DNA of 64,000 nucleotides from Lacinutrix sp. MedPE-SW (GCF_001874145.1 NZ_MPCX01000008.1:1-64000), one strand, 5' to 3'; counted from the first letter of the stretch, positions 38,087-47,263 are shown. Made by a program: numbers and translations. Notes: generated by a model not told the origin, from the sequence alone.

Positions 38087-38833
38087 ATGAAAAAACTTAT
38101 ATACATATTAACATTAATACTAGTTAGTAGTTGTAATAACGATAGTGCACCAGATTGTTTTCAAAATTCTGGAGATATTATACAAGAAGAATATTTTGTA
38201 GAAGAATTTACTAAAATAACTGTATTTGAGCGTACCGAATTAATAATAAAACAAGCTCCAGAGTACAAAGTAATAGTAGAATCTGGTGAGTATTTAATGG
38301 ATGATATAGATGTAAGCGTACAAGACGGAAGGTTGTTATTAAAAAACAATAATTCTTGCAATATTACACGTGAATACGGTATTACAAAAGTTTACGTATC
38401 TGCACCAAATTTAACCGAAATACGTTCGGCAACCGGTATGCCAACACGTAGTGATGGCGTTTTAAATTATGATACTTTAAAACTCATTTCCGAAGACGAT
38501 TCAGATAGTACATTACGTTCAGACGGTTTGTTTAATTTGCAAGTAAATTGTAACAATTTACAATTTGTCATAAATAATTTGTCAACGACATTTATAGAAG
38601 GTGCTGTAAATAATTTAAGAGTGACTTTTGCTGCTGGTGATGCTCGTTTTGAAGCTAGAAATCTTATTGCTCAAAACGTAACAATTTATCATCGCGGTAG
38701 TAATGATATTATTGTAAATCCTCAAGTGTCTTTAACAGCAAATCTAGTAAGTACAGGTGATGTTATTGCAACAAATACACCACCAAATCTAGATATTCAA
38801 GAGCAATATAACGGTCGTGTAATATTCGAGTAA
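38087..38833 (+). CDS. DUF2807 (GIN domain) lipoprotein
   Basis: 248 residues. Lipobox LVSSC with Cys at 16, then a short linker. From residue ~38 the chain is a repetitive right-handed beta-helix pattern: FTKITVFERTELIIKQ, YKVIVESGEYLMDDIDVSVQDGRLLLKN, KVYVSAPNLTEIRSATG. This is the head GIN/DUF2807 fold, an exported protein of unknown role. It ends 6 bp from the convergent gldA. Confidence 0.85.
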   Translation: MKKLIYILTLILVSSCNNDSAPDCFQNSGDIIQEEYFVEEFTKITVFERTELIIKQAPEYKVIVESGEYLMDDIDVSVQDGRLLLKNNNSCNITREYGITKVYVSAPNLTEIRSATGMPTRSDGVLNYDTLKLISEDDSDSTLRSDGLFNLQVNCNNLQFVINNLSTTFIEGAVNNLRVTFAAGDARFEARNLIAQNVTIYHRGSNDIIVNPQVSLTANLVSTGDVIATNTPPNLDIQEQYNGRVIFE

Positions 38834-38839
38834 TAGGTT

Positions 38840-39733
38840 TTAAGCAGTTAAATCTCTAAACATGCTTTCTAAACTTGCATTCTTTTGGTTAAGTTGTAAG
38901 ATTTTTAACTCATTATCGTGAGCAAAATCAAACACATGAGAACGCATGTCTTCTTTAGTAGCAAAAGTAATTTCGTAAATAAAATCGTGAGTATTTTTTA
39001 CACTTTTTACATTAGGTAATCTTAATAAAAAAGGTTCTTCAACACGGTAGTCAAATTCAACAATCACAACTTGTTCTTGTCCTTCTCTAAGTTCACTTAA
39101 TTTTTTATTGGCTACTATTTCACCTTTATTTATAATAATAACACGATCACACATAGCTTCAACTTCTTGCATAATGTGTGTAGATAAAAACACTGTTTTT
39201 TCTTTTCCAATAGCTTTTATTAAGTTTCTAATATCAACTAGTTGATTAGGGTCTAAACCAGTTGTAGGTTCATCTAGAATTAAAACATCTGGATTATGTA
39301 ATAAAGCATTAGCAAGACCAACACGTTGCCTGTAACCTTTAGAGAGTTGTTGTATTTTTTTATGAGATTCTGGTTGCAAACCTGTTAACGCTATAACCTC
39401 TTCAATTCTATCTTTACTCACATTATGTACGTTAGCATTAAAAGCTAAATATTCTCTAACATATAATTCAAGATATAAGGGATTATGTTCTGGTAGGTAA
39501 CCAACACTTTGCTGTACTAATTTCGAATTTGTTAAAATAGAATGGTTGTTTACAGTAGCTTCGCCTTGTGTAGGGTTTATAAAAGTGGTTAAAATCTTCA
39601 TCATTGTAGATTTTCCAGCGCCATTAGGTCCAAGAAATCCAACAATTTCAGGTTTTTGAATTTCAAAACTAACATTGTTTAAGGCTATTTGCTCACCGTA
39701 AACTTTCGATATATTTTCAACTTTTATAGACAT
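38840..39733 (-). CDS. gldA: Gliding-motility ABC transporter ATP-binding protein
   Basis: 297 residues. Walker A GPNGAGKST near 37-45, signature LSKGYRQRVGLA, Walker B VLILDEP and the switch His in STHIMQEVEAMCD. The length and the C-terminal extension (EEPFLLRLPNVKSVKNT...) agree with GldA, the ATPase of the GldAFG transporter required for gliding. The membrane partners gldF/gldG are not adjacent, as in several flavobacteria. Assignment as GldA rather than a generic ABC-2 ATPase is by resemblance. Confidence 0.82.
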   Translation of the reverse strand: MSIKVENISKVYGEQIALNNVSFEIQKPEIVGFLGPNGAGKSTMMKILTTFINPTQGEATVNNHSILTNSKLVQQSVGYLPEHNPLYLELYVREYLAFNANVHNVSKDRIEEVIALTGLQPESHKKIQQLSKGYRQRVGLANALLHNPDVLILDEPTTGLDPNQLVDIRNLIKAIGKEKTVFLSTHIMQEVEAMCDRVIIINKGEIVANKKLSELREGQEQVVIVEFDYRVEEPFLLRLPNVKSVKNTHDFIYEITFATKEDMRSHVFDFAHDNELKILQLNQKNASLESMFRDLTA

Positions 39734-39837
39734 CTAAATTTCTTTTCTCAAAAATAAACATTCTGTAAATTAAACAAAGGTTTGTTTCCAAATCTTTAAT
39801 TCTTTCAGTAAAACACTAAAATTCACCAATTAGTATT

Positions 39838-39866
39838 TTGATTTGTGAAATAATTATTTACTTTAG
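39838..39866 (+). promoter_or_regulatory. Promoter of the aromatic operon leader
   Basis: TTG at 39838-39840 and TACTTTAG at 39859-39866 (one base off TAnnTTTG) are 18 bases apart. Transcription would start near 39873, about 30 bases before the leader peptide. Confidence 0.45.
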
Positions 39867-39903
39867 CACTATAAATAAATTATCGCTCACGCGAAAATTA
39901 TAG

Positions 39904-39981
39904 ATGAGAACAATACAAAATACATATTATAGCTGGTTTTACTTCTTTTTTAGCAAAAAGAACGAGACGCTGTATGTGTAA
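39904..39981 (+). CDS. Aromatic leader peptide of the phe/tyr operon attenuator
   Basis: 25-codon frame ATG 39904 to TAA 39979-39981. Nine of 25 residues are aromatic, concentrated in NTYYSWFYFFFS (Tyr-Tyr-Ser-Trp-Phe-Tyr-Phe-Phe-Phe). All three aromatic amino acids are represented. It lies between a promoter and a strong terminator ahead of genes for phenylalanine and tyrosine synthesis. That is the expected arrangement of a ribosome-stalling attenuator. Its last codons contain CGAGAC, complementary to the 5' arm of the terminator. Confidence 0.88.
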   Translation: MRTIQNTYYSWFYFFFSKKNETLYV

Positions 39982-40018
39982 TTTTTGATTAAAAACATAT
40001 ATTTAAACTTAAGTCTCG
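39963..40018 (+). promoter_or_regulatory. Antiterminator pairing in the aromatic attenuator
   Basis: CGAGAC (39963-39968, within the leader peptide codons) can pair with GTCTCG (40013-40018), and TATGT (39973-39977) with ACATA (39995-39999). This hairpin would use the 5' arm of the terminator and prevent it. A ribosome stalled at the aromatic codons (39925-39951) would leave this segment free to form; a ribosome finishing the peptide would cover it. Confidence 0.65.
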
Positions 40019-40042
40019 ATTTTATATCGGGACTTTTTTTTT
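40011..40042 (+). terminator. Attenuator terminator before pheA
   Basis: AAGTCTCGAT (40011-40020) pairs with ATCGGGACTT (40026-40035), one G-U pair, loop TTTAT, followed by nine T. It lies 25 bp upstream of the first structural gene, so it can only act as a leader terminator. Confidence 0.88.
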
Positions 40043-40066
40043 GGAATTAAATTAAAACACGGCAAG

Positions 40067-40891
40067 TTGAATAAAGCAATAGCAATACAAGGAATACAAG
40101 GGTCTTTTCATCATATAGTATCACAAGACTATTTTGGTGAAGCAACTGTTGTAGAAGAGTGTTTGTCTTTTGATGAAACAGTAAACGCCTTATTAAGTGG
40201 TAAAACCGATACCGCAATTATGGCGCTCGAAAATTCAATAGCAGGTTCTATAATTCCAAATTATGCTTTAATAGACAATCACAACTTGCAAATAGTTGGA
40301 GAGCATTATTTAGATATTCAACATCAATTAATGGCATTGCCTGGTCAAACCATTAATGATATAAAAGAGGTTTACTCGCACCCAATGGCATTATTGCAGT
40401 GTAAAACTTTTTTTAAAAATCATCCACATATAAAACTAATAGAAGATAAAGATACTGCAGATGTAGCAAAGCGAATAGCAAAAAATAATTTAAAAGAAAC
40501 AGCAGCAATAGCAAGTACATTGGCAGCTAAAATTTTTAAACTAGATATTATAGCCAAAAGCATCCAGAGTATAAAACATAATGAAACACGTTTTGTAATA
40601 GTAAAATTAAAAGCAGAGCGTAATTTAAAAAATATAAATAAAGCTTCAATTAAATTTCAATTAGACCATAAAAGAGGAAGCTTGGCAGCTTTATTAAATG
40701 TAATGAGTGATTGTAAATTAAGTTTAACAAAAATCCAGTCGTTACCTATTGTTGAAACGCCATGGCTTTATTCATTTTTTGTAGATGTGACATTTCAAGA
40801 CTATAAAGATTTTGAAAAAGCGAAAGCAATAATAGAAATAATGGCCACACATTTTAAAATATTAGGAGAATACAAAAACGCTAAAGTGTAA
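40067..40891 (+). CDS. pheA: Prephenate dehydratase
   Basis: 274 residues from a TTG start at 40067 (no ATG in a suitable place). Converts prephenate to phenylpyruvate. N-terminal catalytic part with IQGIQGSFHHIVSQDYF, ALENSIAGSI and SHPMALLQCKTFF; THR catalytic motif as ETRFVIVK. C-terminal ACT domain (~190-270, KRGSLAALLNVMSDCKLSLTKIQSLPI) implies phenylalanine feedback. First gene after the aromatic attenuator; its stop overlaps the next ATG by one base. Confidence 0.94.
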   Translation: MNKAIAIQGIQGSFHHIVSQDYFGEATVVEECLSFDETVNALLSGKTDTAIMALENSIAGSIIPNYALIDNHNLQIVGEHYLDIQHQLMALPGQTINDIKEVYSHPMALLQCKTFFKNHPHIKLIEDKDTADVAKRIAKNNLKETAAIASTLAAKIFKLDIIAKSIQSIKHNETRFVIVKLKAERNLKNINKASIKFQLDHKRGSLAALLNVMSDCKLSLTKIQSLPIVETPWLYSFFVDVTFQDYKDFEKAKAIIEIMATHFKILGEYKNAKV

Positions 40892-42030
40892 TGGAATTAG
40901 CTAAAAGATTACAAACTGTTGAAGAGTACTACTTTTCAAAAAAACTAAAAGAAGTAAGACTTCTTAAAGATACAGGTAAGCCAATAATTAATTTAGGTAT
41001 TGGTAGTCCAGATTTGCAACCACCAACTCAGGTAGTAGCAGCTATAGTTAATAGTTTAAAAAATGCTAATGCACATAAATACCAAAGCTATCAAGGTTTG
41101 CCAGAATTAAGAAGTGCTATTACAGGTTTTTACCATGAGCATTTTAATATTTTTTTAGATGCAAATACAGAGGTTTTACCGTTAATGGGAAGTAAAGAAG
41201 GTATTATGCATATTTCTATGGCGTTTTTAAATCCAGGAGATAAAGTTTTAATTCCAAACCCAGGCTACCCAACGTATGCTTCTGTAACTAAATTATTAGA
41301 AGCAGAACCTGTTTTTTACGATTTAAAAGATGACAATAACTGGTTTCCAGATTTAGAACTTTTAGAAACTACAAACCTTTCTCAAGTTAAAATTATGTGG
41401 ATAAATTATCCCCATATGCCAACGGGAGCAAAAGGCAACGAAGCGCAGTTTACAAAATTAGTAGCCTTTGCAAAAAAACATAGTATTCTATTAGTTAACG
41501 ATAATCCATATAGCTTTATTTTAAATGATAAACCGTTAAGTATATTAAGCGTAGCAGGAGCAAAAGATGTCTGTTTAGAGTTAAACTCTTTAAGTAAAAC
41601 CTTTAATATGGCTGGTTGGCGAGTAGGTATGCTAGTTGGTAAGCAAACATTTATAAATGCAGTATTAAAAGTGAAAAGTAATATGGATTCTGGTATGTTT
41701 TATGGTATTCAAAAAGGTGCAATAGAAGCTTTAAATTGTTCAGAGTTGTGGTATCAAAGTTTAAATAATGTATACAGGCAAAGACGAGACTTAGTATGGA
41801 AATTAGCAGCAAAATTAAATTGTACATTTAAAAAGGAAAGTATAGGACTGTTTGTTTGGGCTAAATTACCTCCAGGAATTAAAGCAGAAGAGTTTACAGA
41901 CAAATTATTAAATCAGTATTTTATTTTTATCGCACCAGGAACAGTTTTTGGTTCTGCCGGCGAAGGATATGTACGTTTTTCCTTATGTGCAAGCAATGAG
42001 GATTTAGAAGAAGCAATAGCAAGAGTATGA
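40891..42030 (+). CDS. Class I/II aminotransferase, probable aromatic or aspartate aminotransferase
   Basis: 379 residues, fold-type I PLP enzyme. INLGIGSPDLQPP, the Asn/Asp ligands in NYPHMPTGAKG and NDNPYSF, and the PLP lysine in LNSLSKTFNMAGWRVG. Start overlaps the pheA stop (TAATG) and the stop overlaps tyrA (ATGA), so it works inside the Phe/Tyr pathway. It may transaminate phenylpyruvate and hydroxyphenylpyruvate, or prephenate; substrate is inferred from the operon. Confidence 0.9.
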   Translation: MELAKRLQTVEEYYFSKKLKEVRLLKDTGKPIINLGIGSPDLQPPTQVVAAIVNSLKNANAHKYQSYQGLPELRSAITGFYHEHFNIFLDANTEVLPLMGSKEGIMHISMAFLNPGDKVLIPNPGYPTYASVTKLLEAEPVFYDLKDDNNWFPDLELLETTNLSQVKIMWINYPHMPTGAKGNEAQFTKLVAFAKKHSILLVNDNPYSFILNDKPLSILSVAGAKDVCLELNSLSKTFNMAGWRVGMLVGKQTFINAVLKVKSNMDSGMFYGIQKGAIEALNCSELWYQSLNNVYRQRRDLVWKLAAKLNCTFKKESIGLFVWAKLPPGIKAEEFTDKLLNQYFIFIAPGTVFGSAGEGYVRFSLCASNEDLEEAIARV

Positions 42031-42881
42031 TAAATAATATATACATAATAGGTGTTGGTTTAATAGGAGGTAGCTTTGCTTTAGATATTAAAGAAGCGAG
42101 ACCTAATGCTACAATTTTTGGAATTGATAGCAATATTGAAAATTTAAATTTAGCTTTAGAACTAAATATAATAGATAAAAAAGCAACACTTACAGATTTA
42201 GATAAAGCAGACTTAGTAATTGTAGCAATTCCTGTAGATGCAACTATTGCCATTTTACCAGAAGTATTAGATAAAGTTTCAGATTTTGGACTAGTAATAG
42301 ATGTAGGTTCTACCAAATTAACAATATGTGATGCTGTTAAAAACCATAGTAAAAGAAGAAATTTTTTAGCCATGCATCCTATTGCAGGAACAGAATTTTC
42401 TGGACCAAAAGCAGCAATAAAAAACCTATTTCAACACAAAACAAATATTGTATGTGAAGTAGAAAAAACAGCATTTAAACTCCAAGAAAAAGCACTTAAT
42501 TTATTTACAGATATTGGAATGCGCATGCGTTATATGAATCCAGAATCTCACGATAAACACATAGCATACATGTCACATCTATCACACATTAGTGCTTTTA
42601 TGTTGGGCAAAACAGTAATTGAAAAAGAAAAAAATGAAAGAGATATATTTGATATGGCTGGCTCTGGTTTTGAAAGCACAGTACGGTTGGCAAAAAGTAG
42701 TCCAGCCATGTGGACACCAATATTTAAACATAATAAAAGTAATGTAATAGAAACATTAAACGACTATATCGCAAACCTTTCGCAATTTAAAAAACTAATA
42801 GAAGAGGATAATTACGATGGTGTTTATAACGAAATGCAAGACACCAATTATATTAAACAAATATTAAACGGAATACAGTAA
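42027..42881 (+). CDS. tyrA: Prephenate dehydrogenase
   Basis: 284 residues. Rossmann motif GVGLIGGSFALDI near 8-20, then DVGSTK, MHPIAGTEFSGPKAA and the catalytic-helix region SHDKHIAYMSHLSHISAFML. Oxidatively decarboxylates prephenate to hydroxyphenylpyruvate. No ACT domain at the C-terminus. Starts four bases inside the aminotransferase gene. Confidence 0.93.
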   Translation: MINNIYIIGVGLIGGSFALDIKEARPNATIFGIDSNIENLNLALELNIIDKKATLTDLDKADLVIVAIPVDATIAILPEVLDKVSDFGLVIDVGSTKLTICDAVKNHSKRRNFLAMHPIAGTEFSGPKAAIKNLFQHKTNIVCEVEKTAFKLQEKALNLFTDIGMRMRYMNPESHDKHIAYMSHLSHISAFMLGKTVIEKEKNERDIFDMAGSGFESTVRLAKSSPAMWTPIFKHNKSNVIETLNDYIANLSQFKKLIEEDNYDGVYNEMQDTNYIKQILNGIQ

Positions 42882-42940
42882 AAACAAAAGCTATTTAATA
42901 AGACCTGGTAAAAGAATAAAAACAAGACAATTAAAGAATT

Positions 42941-44023
42941 ATGGAAAATAAAAAAGAAATGAGAAATTGGTTGAATGACATGCAGTTAGATCATCCGTTA
43001 GTAATTGCTGGACCATGTAGTGCAGAGACAGAAGAGCAAGTTTTAAAAATAGCTCATGAGCTTAAAGATACAGATGTAAGCTACTATAGAGCTGGAATTT
43101 GGAAACCAAGAACACGTCCAGGAAATTTTGAAGGTGTTGGAGCTCTAGGTTTAAAATGGCTTAAAAAAGTAAAAGAAGAAACAGGTATGAAAACCTGTAC
43201 AGAAGTTGCTAATGCAACGCATGTAAAACTAGCTTTAGAAAACGATGTAGATTTATTATGGATTGGTGCGCGATCTACAGTAAGCCCATTTATAATGCAG
43301 GAATTGGCAGATGCTTTAGCAGGAACAGATAAAATTGTTTTAGTAAAAAATCCAGTTAATCCAGATTTAGCTCTATGGTTAGGCGGAATAGAGCGATTAT
43401 ACACTGCAGGAATTAAAAACTTAGGAGCAATACATAGAGGTTTTTCAACATATGAAAAAACAAAATATAGAAACATCCCAGAATGGCAACTAGCAATCGA
43501 ATTTCAAAATAGATTTCCAGATTTACCATTAATTAACGATCCATCTCACATTACAGGAAAAAGAGATATGGTTTTTGATGTGTCTCAAACCGCACTAGAT
43601 TTAAATTTCGATGGATTAATGATTGAAACACATTACGATCCAGACAATGCTTGGAGTGATGCTGCACAACAAGTAACGCCAGAAACACTAATACAAATGA
43701 TGGTGGATTTAAAAATAAGAAAAGAAAGTGATCCAGAAGCAGAATATAACCATGAGCTAGCAAATTTAAGAGCCCAAATAGATGTTGTAGATAATCAACT
43801 TATAGATTTGTTAGGGAAACGAATGGAAGTAGCAGATAACATTGGTAAGCTTAAAAAACAAAAAAATGTTGCCGTTTTACAAAGTAAACGTTGGAATGAG
43901 ATTTTAGGTAAAATGATACTTCAAGGAGATGAAAAGAACCTTAGTGAAGAATTTATTTTAAAAGTTTTTAAAGCCGTTCACCAAGAGTCTATAAATCACC
44001 AAGAAAAAATTATTAAAGGATAA
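42941..44023 (+). CDS. Bifunctional DAHP synthase / chorismate mutase
   Basis: 360 residues, a fusion. Residues ~1-260 are a type I DAHP synthase of the KDPG/aroF-like class: IAGPCSAETEEQ, RAGIWKPRTRPGNFEG, WIGARSTVSPF and DPSHITGKRD. Residues ~268-355 are an all-helical AroQ-type chorismate mutase: ELANLRAQIDVVDNQLIDLLGKRM and VADNIGKLKKQ. It thus catalyses both the first shikimate step and the chorismate branch point; chorismate-mutase domain control of DAHP synthase is known for such fusions. Confidence 0.93.
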   Translation: MENKKEMRNWLNDMQLDHPLVIAGPCSAETEEQVLKIAHELKDTDVSYYRAGIWKPRTRPGNFEGVGALGLKWLKKVKEETGMKTCTEVANATHVKLALENDVDLLWIGARSTVSPFIMQELADALAGTDKIVLVKNPVNPDLALWLGGIERLYTAGIKNLGAIHRGFSTYEKTKYRNIPEWQLAIEFQNRFPDLPLINDPSHITGKRDMVFDVSQTALDLNFDGLMIETHYDPDNAWSDAAQQVTPETLIQMMVDLKIRKESDPEAEYNHELANLRAQIDVVDNQLIDLLGKRMEVADNIGKLKKQKNVAVLQSKRWNEILGKMILQGDEKNLSEEFILKVFKAVHQESINHQEKIIKG

Positions 44024-44104
44024 AACATTAATATTAGCTTATTAATTGAGCCATTATTAGTTAATACTTTCAAAATTTAATTAATAATGGCATCTTTGTA
44101 TTAC

Positions 44105-45055
44105 ATGACAGGACTAGTTTATAAATCTACAGGAAGTTGGTATACCGTAAAAACCCAAAACGGTGATACATACGAATGCCGTATAAAGGGTAAATTTAGA
44201 TTAAAAGGTATAAAAAGTACCAACCCAATAGCGGTTGGAGATTATGTGGATTTTGATTTAGATACCAAAAGTGATCAGGAAACAGGAGTAATTAAAAACA
44301 TTCACGATCGCGAAAATTATATTGTTAGAAAATCTGTTAATCTTTCTAAACAAACACATATAATAGCCTCTAATATCGATCAGGTGTTTTTATTAGTAAC
44401 CATTAATAATCCGCCAACATTTACCAGTTTTATAGATCGTTTTTTAGTTACAGCAGAAGCTTATGATATTAAAACCATTTTACTGTTTAATAAAATAGAT
44501 ACTTATAATGAAGATACTATTTTAGATGTAAAATACTTAGCACATATTTATAAGCAAATAGGTTACGAAAGTGTTGAGATATCTGCAAAAACAGGTGAAA
44601 ATATAGATAAAGTAAAAGCTTTAATGCAAGGTAAGGTTAGTATGTTTACAGGACATTCAGGTGTTGGTAAATCAACTTTGGTAAATGCAATAGAACCAAG
44701 CTTAGATCTAAAAACAAAAGCAATTTCTTCACAACACATGCAAGGCCAGCATACCACAACATTTGCAGAAATGTTTGACTTAAGTTTTGATGCTAAAATA
44801 ATAGATACACCAGGCATTAAAGGCTTTGGTGTTGTAGATATGGAAAAAGAAGAAATTGGAGATTATTTTCCAGAATTTTTTGCCTTAAAACAAGATTGCA
44901 AATTTAATAACTGTTTACATATCGAAGAGCCTAAATGCGCTGTAAAAGATGCATTAGAAAGAGATGAAATAGCAGCTTCACGTTATACAAGTTATCTTCA
45001 AATAATAGAAGGTGATGAGCAGCATTATAGAACAGATATCTGGAACCAGGAATAA
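44105..45055 (+). CDS. rsgA: Ribosome small-subunit GTPase A
   Basis: 316 residues from ATG 44105 (MTGLVYKSTGSWYTV is the usual family start; an in-frame ATG at 44087 would add MASLYY). N-terminal OB fold, circularly permuted GTPase with NKID first, then GHSGVGKSTL and DTPGIKGFG, and a C-terminal zinc site CKFNNCLHIEEPKC. Helps late 30S subunit maturation. Co-directional with the aromatic genes but functionally unrelated. Confidence 0.93.
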   Translation: MTGLVYKSTGSWYTVKTQNGDTYECRIKGKFRLKGIKSTNPIAVGDYVDFDLDTKSDQETGVIKNIHDRENYIVRKSVNLSKQTHIIASNIDQVFLLVTINNPPTFTSFIDRFLVTAEAYDIKTILLFNKIDTYNEDTILDVKYLAHIYKQIGYESVEISAKTGENIDKVKALMQGKVSMFTGHSGVGKSTLVNAIEPSLDLKTKAISSQHMQGQHTTTFAEMFDLSFDAKIIDTPGIKGFGVVDMEKEEIGDYFPEFFALKQDCKFNNCLHIEEPKCAVKDALERDEIAASRYTSYLQIIEGDEQHYRTDIWNQE

Positions 45056-45081
45056 AATATTCTTTTTTATAAAACTACATT

Positions 45082-45534
45082 ATGAAAATTGTTATACAAA
45101 GAGTTTCACAAGCCAGTGTTACTATTAGTGGTAATAAAGTTGCCAATATTAAAAACGGCCTTTTAATCTTATTAGGTATTATACCAGAAGATACTCAGGA
45201 TGATATTAATTGGCTAACAAATAAAATAGCAAATCTTCGTATTTTTAATGATGAAAATGGAGTGATGAATAAATCACTACTAAACAGTAATGGCGAAGTA
45301 ATTGTTGTTAGTCAGTTTACTCTTTTTGCTAGTACAAAAAAAGGCAACAGGCCAAGTTATATAAAAGCAGCCAAGCCAGAAGTAGCGATACCTTTATACC
45401 AAGCATTTAATAAAACTTTAGAAACCATATTAAACAAACCTGTTCAAACAGGCGAGTTTGGAGCAGATATGAAAGTAGAATTACTAAATGATGGTCCTGT
45501 TACAATAATTATAGATTCTAAAAATAGAGAATAA
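45082..45534 (+). CDS. dtd: D-aminoacyl-tRNA deacylase
   Basis: 150 residues. Start MKIVIQRVSQASVTI, the SQFTLFAS nucleophile region (substrate Ser-Gln), GNRPSY and the cross-subunit Gly-Pro in NDGPVTI are all present. Removes D-amino acids (and glycine) from mischarged tRNA. Separated from the next gene by one base. Confidence 0.95.
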   Translation: MKIVIQRVSQASVTISGNKVANIKNGLLILLGIIPEDTQDDINWLTNKIANLRIFNDENGVMNKSLLNSNGEVIVVSQFTLFASTKKGNRPSYIKAAKPEVAIPLYQAFNKTLETILNKPVQTGEFGADMKVELLNDGPVTIIIDSKNRE

Positions 45535-45535
45535 A

Positions 45536-45862
45536 ATGGATATTAAAAACGCACAAATAGAAGTAGATAATTGGATTAAAAATCATGGCGTTCGCTATTT
45601 TAATGAGCTTACAAACATGGCTCAATTAACAGAAGAAGTTGGAGAAGTAGCAAGAATAATTGCCAGACGTTATGGAGAGCAAAGTGAAAAAGAAAGCGAT
45701 AAAAATAAAGATTTAGGCGAAGAATTAGCAGATGTTATGTTTGTAGTGTTGTGTTTAGCAAACCAAACCGGAATAAACTTGCAGGAAGCTTTCGATAAAA
45801 AACTAGATATAAAAACAAAACGAGACCACGATAGGCACCATAATAACAAAAAACTTAAGTAG
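45536..45862 (+). CDS. MazG-like nucleotide pyrophosphohydrolase
   Basis: 108 residues, all-helical. The Mg-binding pattern EEVGEVARIIARRYGEQ ... DLGEELADVMFVVLCLANQTG (ExxE x12-28 ExxD) is the MazG/iMazG signature. Hydrolyses NTP or modified nucleotide pyrophosphate bonds; the exact substrate cannot be told. The C-terminus is basic (KRDHDRHHNNKK). One base after dtd, so co-translated with it. Confidence 0.9.
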   Translation: MDIKNAQIEVDNWIKNHGVRYFNELTNMAQLTEEVGEVARIIARRYGEQSEKESDKNKDLGEELADVMFVVLCLANQTGINLQEAFDKKLDIKTKRDHDRHHNNKKLK

Positions 45863-45906
45863 CAATTTTGTTATTTTAATACGGAAGAAATCCATTACTA
45901 CACTCC

Positions 45907-47139
45907 ATGAATTTACAACTTGAAAAATCAAGCATAAAAAAGCAAACAGCTATCCAAGTCACTGGATCTAAAAGTGAGACTAATCGTTTATTACTTTTAC
46001 AGGCATTATATCCTAACATTGAAATTAAAAATATTTCAAATAGTGACGACTCGCAATTAATGACCAAAGCATTAGCTTCAAAAAATAAGGTTGTCGATAT
46101 TCATCATGCAGGAACTGCAATGCGATTTCTAACCGCTTTCTTTGCTTTAAAACAAGATAGAGAAACCATTTTAACCGGTTCTAAACGTATGAAAGAAAGG
46201 CCAATTAAAATTTTAGTTGATGCCTTAAATCAATTAGGAGCTAAAATAACATACCAAGAAAACGAAGGCTATCCACCCATTTTAATAAAAGGAAAAAAAC
46301 TAACAAAGCATCAGGTTGCTTTAAGTGCAGACGTTAGTAGTCAATATATTTCGGCATTACTGTTAATAGCTTCAAAATTAGAAAATGGTATAGAGTTAAC
46401 CTTAAACGGAAAAATAACTTCGGTGCCTTATATAAACATGACTTTAAGCTTATTAAACCAAATAGGCATTGAAACACAGTTTGAAAATAATAAAATAACA
46501 GTTAAACCAAAAAACGAAACACAAACAGTTAAAAAGAGTTTAACTGTAGAGTCAGACTGGTCATCAGCATCCTATTTTTATAGTATAGTAGCATTATCTA
46601 ACTTTGGTACAATAATAGAGTTGGCTTCGTATAAAGAAAATAGTCTACAAGGCGATTCGGTATTAGCAAAATTATATGAAAGTTTTGGAGTGACAACAAC
46701 ATTTAAAAACACAACTATAATTTTAGAAAAAACCAAAGTTATATCAAAAAATACCATAATAAATTTCGATTTAGCAAATGCACCAGATATAGCTCAAACC
46801 ATTGCAGTTTCAGCTTTTGCATTAGGTTTAAAATGTGATTTAACAGGATTACACACATTAAAAATTAAAGAAACAGATAGGTTACAAGCATTAAAAACAG
46901 AAATAGAAAAACTTGGAGGTACAGTAAATATTACAAATAATAGCTTACATCTTGAAGTATCAACACACATAAACAGCGACATTTCTATTAGTACATATAA
47001 CGACCATAGAATGGCAATGGCATTTGCACCTTTGGCATTAAAAGTACCAATAGAAATAGAAGACTATATGGTAGTTTCTAAATCTTATCCTACGTTTTGG
47101 GAAGACTTAAAAAGCTTAGGTTTTCAAAATAAAGCATAA
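45907..47139 (+). CDS. aroA: 3-phosphoshikimate 1-carboxyvinyltransferase (EPSP synthase)
   Basis: 410 residues, slightly shorter than the ~427 of enterobacteria. Visible: GSKSETNRLLLLQAL near 18-33, HHAGTAMRFLTAFFA (usually NAGTAxR), LTGSKRMKERPI, and the C-terminal IKETDRLQALKTEIEKLGG and YNDHRMAMAFAPLAL. Makes EPSP from shikimate-3-phosphate and PEP. Last member of the aromatic gene group. Confidence 0.94.
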   Translation: MNLQLEKSSIKKQTAIQVTGSKSETNRLLLLQALYPNIEIKNISNSDDSQLMTKALASKNKVVDIHHAGTAMRFLTAFFALKQDRETILTGSKRMKERPIKILVDALNQLGAKITYQENEGYPPILIKGKKLTKHQVALSADVSSQYISALLLIASKLENGIELTLNGKITSVPYINMTLSLLNQIGIETQFENNKITVKPKNETQTVKKSLTVESDWSSASYFYSIVALSNFGTIIELASYKENSLQGDSVLAKLYESFGVTTTFKNTTIILEKTKVISKNTIINFDLANAPDIAQTIAVSAFALGLKCDLTGLHTLKIKETDRLQALKTEIEKLGGTVNITNNSLHLEVSTHINSDISISTYNDHRMAMAFAPLALKVPIEIEDYMVVSKSYPTFWEDLKSLGFQNKA

Positions 47140-47196
47140 AAACAATCAAAAGGTTAAAAGATTATTGTCAATACTAAATAATAATTGGCTATTTAC

Positions 47197-47228
47197 TTGA
47201 CAACGCCTATGTTGAGATTGTATATTTG
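47197..47228 (+). promoter_or_regulatory. Promoter of queA
   Basis: TTG at 47197-47199 and TATATTTG at 47221-47228, 21 bases apart, fit the Bacteroidota -33/-7 pattern. Start near 47235. Confidence 0.6.
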
Positions 47229-47263
47229 CAACATTCTAAAAAATAAATATGATTGACGTAAAA

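Noticed and set aside
43084-43476. 130-residue frame opposite the DAHP synthase fusion
   Set aside because: Shadow of a well-conserved enzyme; no start context and no recognisable domain.
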